Assembly: GCA_024280615.1 (NCBI GenBank)
Contig: JAJRPU010000045.1
Coordinates: 1 to 17,100 of the forward strand
Reading direction: 5' to 3'
Length of the DNA: 17,100 nucleotides
Origin: Bacteroidota bacterium
Lineage (GTDB): Bacteria; Bacteroidota; Bacteroidia; JAADEI01
The notes beneath the pieces are model-generated. The model did not search any database and was not told the DNA's origin. It saw only the letters and a list, made by a program, of their open reading frames with translations. Both the position numbers and the translations under genes were made by a program. Position 1 is the first letter of the stretch, and each line of letters opens with the position of its first letter. Below, piece after piece: positions 1-5,621 of this stretch.

Positions 1-247
1 CTCCCAAATCATCCATAGGACACACAACAAAATTCGGACAATACTGCTCAACTACATCTTCTGGCTCTATTACACTAATTCGCTTACTGCCCTCATAAAC
101 AGGCATATAGTCCAACCCAAGCATGTTCCCAATTATAGTATACTTCGCGACAAGTTGTCCTTGACTGCTGTAAATAAACACATCACCATTGCTGTCGGTC
201 CTGCCACTAAAAAACCGGTAGCCAAATGGGTTGTATCTTACTTTCAT
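1..247 (-). CDS. hypothetical protein, 3' end cut by the window edge
   Basis: An open frame begins with ATG at 247 and runs without a stop through the left edge, giving 82 codons. The visible N-terminus starts MKVRYNPFGYRFFSGRTDSN and continues with a beta-rich, mixed-charge sequence that includes YSSQGQLVAKYTIIG and ends near CPNFVVCPMDDLG. Two cysteines spaced by four residues lie near the visible end. I do not recognise the family. It follows the zinc-ribbon gene by 19 bases on the same strand, and that gene follows a broken gene by zero bases, so the three look co-transcribed. The setting next to an integrase remnant suggests accessory, element-borne origin (inference). The reading frame is clear; the function is unknown. 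Confidence 0.65.
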   Translation of the reverse strand, partial: MKVRYNPFGYRFFSGRTDSNGDVFIYSSQGQLVAKYTIIGNMLGLDYMPVYEGSKRISVIEPEDVVEQYCPNFVVCPMDDLG

Positions 248-266
248 TGCCTTATTGCTTGTAAAA

Positions 267-809
267 TTAACGAATCAGAAACCATTTTTTACAATTTCGA
301 CATTTCATTAAATGACTGTCAATATCACAAACATTATCAAAATTACAAGTCGGACACTGACTAACCACTCTAATAATTCTGTTTTCATCATTAACACATA
401 CATACCTATAACTACACTTCTTCCCTAAAGTAATACGACAAATAAAGGACACTAAATTTTGCATAAATTCCTCATCAGTGTAAGCATCTATCCCCCAAGC
501 CACAACACCCTTGCCTAACGAAGTAACATCTCTATATTCATATCCCGTAACTCTATAACATTTATAACCCCCAAACTCCTTAACATCCCCTAAATCAACC
601 CAAATCTTAAATAAAAATCTTCCTATTTTTAACTTATATTCCCTCTCATTAATTACTTTCGCCATTACAAGAAGTTTTTGTTTTTTATCAAAATCAAAAA
701 TAGAAATCTTAATCCCAGTGAATTTAGCAAAAGCAAAACTTAAAATAGTCTCAATTTTACCACTAACGAACTTCTTCTTGCTTCCCCACCACCGCCTATA
801 CTTGGTCAT
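267..809 (-). CDS. hypothetical protein with C-terminal zinc ribbon (180 aa)
   Basis: The protein has 180 residues and starts with ATG at 809, immediately after the TAG stop (810-812) of the upstream broken gene, so translational coupling is likely. The N-terminus is very basic (MTKYRRWWGSKKK). The middle is beta-rich with aromatic and glycine positions (KEFGGYKCYRVTGYEYRD). The last 30 residues hold CPTC and CRNC, a four-cysteine arrangement expected to bind zinc, close to the carboxyl end. There is no signal peptide or membrane segment. I cannot name the family. A nucleic-acid or protein-contact role for the ribbon is plausible but not shown. It is the only clearly intact gene of the accessory segment, while its upstream neighbours are decayed. 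Confidence 0.65.
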   Translation of the reverse strand: MTKYRRWWGSKKKFVSGKIETILSFAFAKFTGIKISIFDFDKKQKLLVMAKVINEREYKLKIGRFLFKIWVDLGDVKEFGGYKCYRVTGYEYRDVTSLGKGVVAWGIDAYTDEEFMQNLVSFICRITLGKKCSYRYVCVNDENRIIRVVSQCPTCNFDNVCDIDSHLMKCRNCKKWFLIR

Positions 810-1281
810 CTAAACAGATAACGGACCAAGAAACATCTGTGCCTCTTGTTCAATTATAACCTTTCCATCTTCTCCCAAATAGCGAAAATCTGTAACACGA
901 AATTTGTTAATCTCAACTTCAAAATAAATCTACACTCACAAGATTACCAAAGACACCAATAAAACTCAATTTATCCCCATACTGTAATCTAGCATCAAGC
1001 CTAATATGAATCCTAGAATTCTTCAACTTTTTCCATAACATACTAACCCTCTCCCAAAATGAAAACTTAACTTTTATAGTAATAGGCTCAAGTACATATA
1101 TCGCTGTACGCTTCCCGTCAATTGTTTGAACTTGTATCTTTTGAACCTTCTCCAAACTCTCTAACTCAACTTAATTAGTAAGCCAATTTTCCCTAAATAC
1201 ATACTCAAACCACGGATATTTATCAATTAACAGCTCTACTTGATGGAATCTGGCTATCACTGGGGCACAATTCCTAAACAT
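810..1281 (-). pseudogene. broken hypothetical gene: in-frame stop plus +1 frame change
   Basis: From ATG at 1281 the frame reads 36 codons to a TAA at 1171-1173. The same frame then continues coding-like for 83 codons, including a possible TTG start at 1155, to TGA at 919-921. Skipping one T of the run at 921-924 opens a second frame of 36 codons (beginning EVEINKFRVTDFRYLGEDG) that ends with TAG at 810-812, directly abutting the ATG of the next gene. The joined product has natural composition throughout, which argues that all pieces were once one gene of about 150 residues. The stop context TTT-TGA resembles the +1 recoding site of prfB, but the additional upstream TAA makes simple decay more likely. 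The family is unknown. A functional shorter version starting at TTG 1155 with frameshifting cannot be excluded. Confidence 0.55.
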
Positions 1282-1292
1282 ATAAATCTTTA

Positions 1293-1608
1293 TCAAACAG
1301 CTGCCCCAGATAATTGAAAGGATAAGAATTCGTGGTTGTTAATTATTTCCTCCAGCCAAACAGATAATAAATTATGATTACTTTTAACTAACTCTTTATA
1401 ACAGTCAACCAAATCATTGTCGTTCGTGTCAACAAGACCCTCTGATTTGCTATAACTACTATCACATTGCCCAAATGGTCAACAAGCTCATACTTTGGGT
1501 CCAGCTTAATTAAAGATGCTCTTGCAAAAAACTCTCATCAGTTCTGCTATTTCTATTTGAAGATACATACTCTGAATAATTCCGCAGATTAATGCACACG
1601 CCACTTAA
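1293..1608 (-). pseudogene. degraded coding stretch, several frame changes
   Basis: No single frame is open, but consecutive minus-strand frames carry plausible protein pieces. These are codons from 1608 to a stop at 1510-1512 (LRNYSEYVSSNRNSRTDESF), a short piece KLDPKYELVDHLG in a second frame, and then a third frame open from 1478 to TGA at 1293-1295 (GLVDTNDNDLVDCYKELVKS). The pieces run in the same direction with little overlap, as expected for one gene with two or more indels. No family is recognisable. It lies between the integrase remnant and the other broken gene and is part of the same decaying accessory segment. Chance open stretches remain possible, so confidence is low. Confidence 0.3.
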
Positions 1609-1735
1609 TTAGGAAACAAAGAACCTTGAAATACCCAATAAAACTCCTGTTAGTAAGGAAAATAACCTAAACATAAATAAACATTACTTGCCACATACTA
1701 TAGAATTTGACATATTCTTGATTTATGCAAAGTAT

Positions 1736-1966
1736 TCATAGAGTAATCACTCTTTCAAGGCGTTGCCTAATTGCCAATAGTAAAGCAGTCTTTATCTTGT
1801 CTCCTTTAATTACTTGTCCCTTTTTATCCCACTCCTCCTTACTTGCTCTTATTTTAGTCGTTAGACTGTAGGTTTTCCGTCCTAATTTTACCCTAACATG
1901 AATTGGTCATTTACCAGCAAAGTCTGGCTTCTTGTCTGTCCTAAGTTCAAACTTTATTCTTATCAT
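1736..1966 (-). pseudogene. tyrosine recombinase (integrase) remnant, Arm DNA-binding domain only
   Basis: From ATG at 1966 the frame reads MIRIKFELRTDKKPDFAGK, meets TGA at 1907-1909, then continues PIHVRVKLGRKTYSLTTKIR, KEEWDKKGQVIKGD and RLERVITL to TGA at 1736-1738. A short beta hairpin of the type R-x-D-K-x-x..G-x-x-P-I-x-V-R, then a Y-S-x-x-T-K-I segment, then x-x-x-E-W-D-x-K-x-G is the Arm-type DNA-binding N-terminus of Bacteroidota tyrosine integrases. Full-length members have roughly 400 residues; here only about 76 codons remain, with no core-binding or catalytic domain (no R..HxxR..Y) in any frame nearby. The internal TGA takes the place of an aromatic residue before PIHVR. The gene points away from the tmRNA 3' end at 2139, where an integrase commonly sits. 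It is certainly non-functional as a recombinase. Confidence 0.72.
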
Positions 1967-2121
1967 GGGACACAGGATTTACCCGTGCCCCCACCCGAAA
2001 CCCTTATCTGTTATGGGGGACACAATGGGGACACGTTTTGTGTGCCATTGTATGACATTATGACACAATCCCCATTTGTGAACTCCCTGTAAATAAATAT
2101 CTTGTGTGTCAATGTGTGCCA
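1965..2121. repeat. cluster of GGGACACA / TGTGTGCC short repeats, possible integrase arm sites
   Basis: ATGGGACACA at 1965-1974, ATGGGGGACACA at 2013-2024 and ATGGGGACACG at 2025-2035 are near-identical direct copies. TGTGTGCCA occurs at 2039-2047 and 2113-2121, with a variant TGTGTGTC at 2103-2110. The copies at 2023-2050 form an imperfect inverted repeat: CAATGG pairs with CCATTG outside, ACAC pairs with GTGT inside, and the loop is five bases. The repeats fill the non-coding gap between the start of the integrase remnant and the tmRNA 3' end, where arm-type sites of a tyrosine integrase would lie. That role is inferred from position only. Confidence 0.4.
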
Positions 2122-2138
2122 CAAAATGACAGTCCCAG

Positions 2139-2531
2139 TGGAGGTGGGGGGAATCGAACCCCCGTCCGGCTAACGGTTACAGGCATACCATCTACATGCT
2201 TAGCCGCCAGATTTGAGATTTTACCTGCTTGCCACCGCTATGGGACTGGCGGCACTCCCTGGGCAGCAAGCAGGCTGCCGCCTAAATTGCATTCACCCGG
2301 CTGGCGGCATCACCGGATGAAGCCCCCTCCTTACCGACCTCGCCCCGTCCGATACCCGGAGGGGTAGGCATCGGCGGAACGGGCAGCTTCCCTGCCTAGC
2401 AGGGATTAAGCTGCCATGGCATAATTGCCAGCGCCATTTACGGTTTCGCGTGTCCGTTTTAACGAGCGGGACACGCCACGCCCGGCATGCAGGTATGCCC
2501 TTCACCGGCCGTCAACCGCCATTTCACCCCC
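2139..2531 (-). ncRNA. ssrA: transfer-messenger RNA (tmRNA)
   Basis: This RNA rescues stalled ribosomes and tags the unfinished peptide for proteolysis, working with SmpB. The 5' end GGGGGUG (2531 downward) pairs with CACCUCC at the 3' end, followed by discriminator A at 2139. CCA is not encoded, so it must be added. The T arm GGGGGTTCGATTCCCCCC and the TTCGA loop are plain. The message part ends in the codons for N-Y-A-M-A-A and TAA. Downstream of the tag, GC-rich paired arms are consistent with the usual pseudoknots. Length is about 393 nt, normal for a one-piece tmRNA. G+C is about 61 % by my count, against about 40 % in flanking coding sequence. Its 3' end faces the integrase remnant, a common integration target. 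Confidence 0.95.
2406..2435 (-). other. tmRNA tag reading frame, GAGNYAMAA
   Basis: The resume codon is placed at GGC (2433-2435) because the preceding CGTAAAT matches the CGTAAAC that precedes GGC in Bacteroides tmRNAs (recalled, not searched). Codons GGC GCT GGC AAT TAT GCC ATG GCA GCT are followed by TAA at 2406-2408, giving a nine-residue tag. The C-terminal Y-A-M-A-A is a normal ClpXP-type degron end. Unlike the usual G-E-x-N-Y tags it has no charged residue. The start of the tag is inferred; the C-terminal six residues are secure. Confidence 0.75.
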
Positions 2532-2563
2532 TGTTAATCAACATCTTCCGAGAAATATATACG

Positions 2564-2594
2564 CAAATTTATCCCGAGAAGTTCCCTAAAACAA
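2564..2594 (-). promoter_or_regulatory. predicted ssrA promoter (Bacteroidota type)
   Basis: On the minus strand, TTG at 2592-2594 is followed after 20 bases by TAAATTTG at 2564-2571, an exact match to the Bacteroidota TAnnTTTG -7 box with the expected -33 spacing. Transcription would begin near 2557 and give a leader of about 25 bases, to be removed by RNase P. It shares the hexamer CAATTG (2592-2597) with the lepA promoter on the other strand. Confidence 0.6.
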
Positions 2595-2625
2595 TTGGGC
2601 AAATGCCGAGAAATGCATAACTTTA
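2595..2625 (+). promoter_or_regulatory. predicted lepA promoter
   Basis: TTG at 2595-2597 is followed after 20 bases by TAACTTTA at 2618-2625, seven of eight matches to TAnnTTTG. The predicted transcription start is close to 2631, so the ATG at 2664 would have a leader of about 30 bases. This supports that start over the upstream TTG at 2595 or ATG at 2631. Confidence 0.45.
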
Positions 2626-2663
2626 CATTGATGAATCAAAAAGAAAAGGATTTACGGGAATTA

Positions 2664-4457
2664 ATGAGATACATACGGAACTTCTCAATTATAGCACATA
2701 TAGACCATGGAAAGAGTACGCTTGCCGACAGACTCTTAGAAAAGACCAAGACATTAAGCGAACGGGAACTCAGGGAGCAGGTTCTGGACACAATGGACCT
2801 GGAACGAGAAAGAGGAATAACAATAAAGAGTCATGCTGTTAGAATGCAATATGAATACAAAGGCGAAATTTACACTTTGAATCTTATAGACACTCCTGGA
2901 CACGTTGATTTCTCTTATGAAGTTAGCCGTGCACTTGCAGCCTGTGAAGGAGCCCTTTTAGTAGTGGATGCCTCTCAAGGAATTGAGGCACAAACGGTGT
3001 CCAATCTTTATGCCGCTCTGGAACAAGACCTTGAAATTGTCCCTGTAATTAACAAAATTGACCTTCCACATGCACGTCCAGAGGAAGTGGCAGAGCAGGT
3101 CAAGAACCTCATAGGTTGCTCAGATAATGAAATAATTTTCGTGAGTGCTGCCACTGGAGAAGGCGTTGACCAGCTCCTTAATGCCATAGTTGAAAGAATT
3201 CCATCTCCTGAAGGAGACCCATACAAACCCTTACAAGCTCTAATTTTTGATTCAAGATATGACACATATCGTGGAATTATTTCATACATCAGAGTTTTTA
3301 ATGGAACGATAAAAAAAGGTGATAAGGTTACACTTATGCATGCTGGGGGTGAATACACAGTTGAGGAAGTGGGTTTCCTAAGGCTTCAACACTATCCTGT
3401 TGAACAACTTTCGGCTGGAATGGTTGGTTATGTCATTGCAGGGATTAAGGAGCCGGGGAAAGTTCAAGTGGGAGACACATTCACAAGTCTTGAAAACCCT
3501 GCAGATGAACCTATCAAGGGCTTTAAACCTGCTAAACCCATGGTCTTTGCTGGAATATACCCTTCTGACAGTGACCAATATGAAGACCTGCGAGAAGCCT
3601 TGGAAAAATTGAAACTGAATGATGCGGCTCTAACTTTTGAGCCTGAGGTGTCGCCGGCCCTCGGCTTCGGATTTCGTGTCGGCTTCTTGGGACTGCTACA
3701 CATGGAGATAGTCCAAGAGAGGCTGGAACGAGAATTTGGCATTTCAGTGATTGTAACTGTTCCTAATGTGTCATACAAGGTTTATTTAAGAAATGGCGAA
3801 GTAAGAGAAATAAACAGCCCTGCTGAATATCCTGACCCCGCGCTAGTGGACAAAATAGAAGAGCCTTTTGTGGAAGCACAAATCATAACGCCTGCTGAAT
3901 ATGTCGGTGCTATAATGGAATTGTGTTTATCACGACGTGGAAAACTATTAAATCAAATCTATCTATCAACTGACAGGGTGGAACTTGATTTTGAACTGCC
4001 ATTGGCGGAAATTCTTTTTGATTTCTTTGATAAACTAAAAAGCGTATCCCGAGGATATGCATCATTTGACTATAAACTTGTAGGATACAAGAAGTCAGAC
4101 CTCGTTAAATTGAACATTCTATTAAACGGTAAACCTGTTGACGCTTTATCTTTCCTTGTCCATCGGTCCCGGGCATACGAATTTGGCAAAAGAATTTGTC
4201 GCAAATTAAAAGAACTTATTCCCAGACAGTTGTTTGAAGTTGCTATCCAAGCCGCCATTGGGTCAAAAGTCATCGCCCGGGAAACCATTAAACCACTTCG
4301 CAAAAACGTTACAGCCAAATGCTATGGCGGCGACGTGACCAGAAAACGAAAACTACTTGAAAAGCAGAAGGAAGGCAAAAAACGAATGAAACAAATCGGA
4401 AAAGTTCAGGTGCCCCAGGAAGCATTCCTGGCAGTAATGAAAATGGACAAGAAGTAG
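2664..4457 (+). CDS. lepA: translation GTPase LepA (elongation factor 4)
   Basis: LepA is a ribosome-bound GTPase related to EF-G that can back-translocate ribosomes and affects initiation and 30S assembly; it acts in the cytoplasm or at the membrane. From this start the protein has 597 residues, like other LepA proteins (about 600). It begins MRYIRNFSIIAHIDHGKST, the standard LepA N-terminus with the P-loop. DTPGH (G3) and NKID (G4) follow, then EF-G-like domains II, III and V. The LepA-specific C-terminal domain ends in QKEGKKRMKQIGKVQVPQEA. In-frame starts at TTG 2595 and ATG 2631 would add 23 or 11 residues not typical of the family; the predicted promoter also lies between them and 2664. 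It is divergent from ssrA and converges on rlmI with five bases between stop codons. Confidence 0.95.
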   Translation: MRYIRNFSIIAHIDHGKSTLADRLLEKTKTLSERELREQVLDTMDLERERGITIKSHAVRMQYEYKGEIYTLNLIDTPGHVDFSYEVSRALAACEGALLVVDASQGIEAQTVSNLYAALEQDLEIVPVINKIDLPHARPEEVAEQVKNLIGCSDNEIIFVSAATGEGVDQLLNAIVERIPSPEGDPYKPLQALIFDSRYDTYRGIISYIRVFNGTIKKGDKVTLMHAGGEYTVEEVGFLRLQHYPVEQLSAGMVGYVIAGIKEPGKVQVGDTFTSLENPADEPIKGFKPAKPMVFAGIYPSDSDQYEDLREALEKLKLNDAALTFEPEVSPALGFGFRVGFLGLLHMEIVQERLEREFGISVIVTVPNVSYKVYLRNGEVREINSPAEYPDPALVDKIEEPFVEAQIITPAEYVGAIMELCLSRRGKLLNQIYLSTDRVELDFELPLAEILFDFFDKLKSVSRGYASFDYKLVGYKKSDLVKLNILLNGKPVDALSFLVHRSRAYEFGKRICRKLKELIPRQLFEVAIQAAIGSKVIARETIKPLRKNVTAKCYGGDVTRKRKLLEKQKEGKKRMKQIGKVQVPQEAFLAVMKMDKK

Positions 4458-4462
4458 AGCTA

Positions 4463-5617
4463 CTACTCCACTATTCCCATTATGCCTTTAAGATAAAGCC
4501 CTTCAGGGTGGAATACGCTTTCTGGATGGTCTGCAGACTGATGCAAGTAGTGAATAATGGTTGTGTTCCTATTTGCCTGTTGGGACGCCCAAAACACTAT
4601 TTTCCTGAAAAGTTCCGGGACCACCACCTGAGAGCAACTAAAAGTTAGAAGAAACCCGTTATTATCAAGTTTTGACATAACTTGCCTGTTAAGTTTCGTA
4701 TAAGCCCTGACTGCTTGTGGCAATGTTCTAACGTGTTTAGTGAATGCTGGTGGGTCGCATATTATAGTGTCCCATCGCTCATTGGTTTCTCTAAGAAAAT
4801 CAAACACATCTTGCTTTATGAATTCCACATCAACATTCCTAAAGTTTAACTTTATATTTTCCCTTGCAAGTTCCAGAACCTTTTCTGACGAATCAACAAG
4901 TGTAACAGATTGAGCTTTTCCTTTTAATGCATTTAAAGCAAAACCTCCGGAATAAGAAAATAAATCCAAAACTTTGCCACGAGCATATCTCCTCACAAAC
5001 AGTCTGTTGTCCCGTTGGTCAAGGAAATGTCCTGTTTTCTGTCCATGCTTCCAGTCAACAAGAAGCTTTAATTCATTTTCTTCACATAAAATTGGATTTT
5101 GGGCATCCCCTTCAATCAACTGGGATACGGTTTCTTTTCCTGTATGCCTTCTTACATAAATTGCCTTTACCCTGTTATTTAAAACCTTTTTCAATGCAGA
5201 GGTTATTAATGGAACTTCCTGCCACATTCCTTCAGAGTATACAGCCATTGACACAACTCCATTGTAATAGTCCATTGTCAATCCGGGGAACATGTCTGCT
5301 TCGCCGTGAACTATCCGGAAAGCATTAGTGTGGCTTGGAATATTTAGTAAGATTCGTCGCTTATAGGCTCTTTTCAATTTCTCAAACCAGAAATGTTCAT
5401 TTATATCAACTGGACTTCCCCAATGAAAAACCTTAACTCTAATTGTGCCGTGATGATAGTGCCCCATAGCGATGGGATGGTGGTCCGGACCAAGAACTAT
5501 AACCCTTTGACCTTCCTTTATTTCTTCTAATGGTTTTACTGCTTCACTAAAAAGCCATGGATGCCGTCTCTCTATAACCTCGGGCTTAACGACCAGAACC
5601 TTAGGAAATTGACTCAT
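4463..5617 (-). CDS. rlmI: class I rRNA large-subunit methyltransferase, RlmI family
   Basis: This SAM-dependent methyltransferase is of the COG1092 type; the E. coli relative RlmI makes m5C1962 in 23S rRNA. The 384 residues fit the family. A PUA RNA-binding domain covers about residues 1-75 and an EEHP-like middle domain follows. GHFLDQRDNR (197-206) leads into SAM motif I DLFSYSGGFALNA (218-230), then DPPAF (288-292) as motif IV and Cys328 in LTFSCSQ, the expected nucleophile. HPE and YLKGI near the end are also typical. It is the last gene of purQ-dsbD-rlmI, four bases after dsbD. Exact target base and position are inferred from the family; a paralogue with a different target is possible. 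Confidence 0.88.
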   Translation of the reverse strand: MSQFPKVLVVKPEVIERRHPWLFSEAVKPLEEIKEGQRVIVLGPDHHPIAMGHYHHGTIRVKVFHWGSPVDINEHFWFEKLKRAYKRRILLNIPSHTNAFRIVHGEADMFPGLTMDYYNGVVSMAVYSEGMWQEVPLITSALKKVLNNRVKAIYVRRHTGKETVSQLIEGDAQNPILCEENELKLLVDWKHGQKTGHFLDQRDNRLFVRRYARGKVLDLFSYSGGFALNALKGKAQSVTLVDSSEKVLELARENIKLNFRNVDVEFIKQDVFDFLRETNERWDTIICDPPAFTKHVRTLPQAVRAYTKLNRQVMSKLDNNGFLLTFSCSQVVVPELFRKIVFWASQQANRNTTIIHYLHQSADHPESVFHPEGLYLKGIMGIVE

Positions 5618-5621
5618 ATTG

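Noticed and set aside
155..364. Plus-strand open frame near the left edge
   Set aside because: It is antisense to two better-supported minus-strand genes (1-247 and 267-809).
1907..1909. TGA in the integrase remnant as a recoded tryptophan or glycine codon
   Set aside because: TGA ends several intact genes here (for example LptF/G and dsbD neighbours use normal stops) and the gene has also lost its catalytic domain, so ordinary decay explains it.
2104..2505. Open frames on both strands inside the tmRNA (2104-2367 plus, 2293-2505 minus)
   Set aside because: They lie over the structured tmRNA and have Pro/Arg-rich composition produced by GC-rich stems; no protein-like features.
2595..2663. 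Earlier starts for LepA (TTG 2595, ATG 2631)
   Set aside because: Family proteins start right before the IRNFSIIAHIDHGKS motif, and the predicted promoter lies in this stretch.
4450..4475. Terminator between convergent lepA and rlmI
   Set aside because: Only a four-pair GTAG/CTAC stem exists, with no T run on either side.
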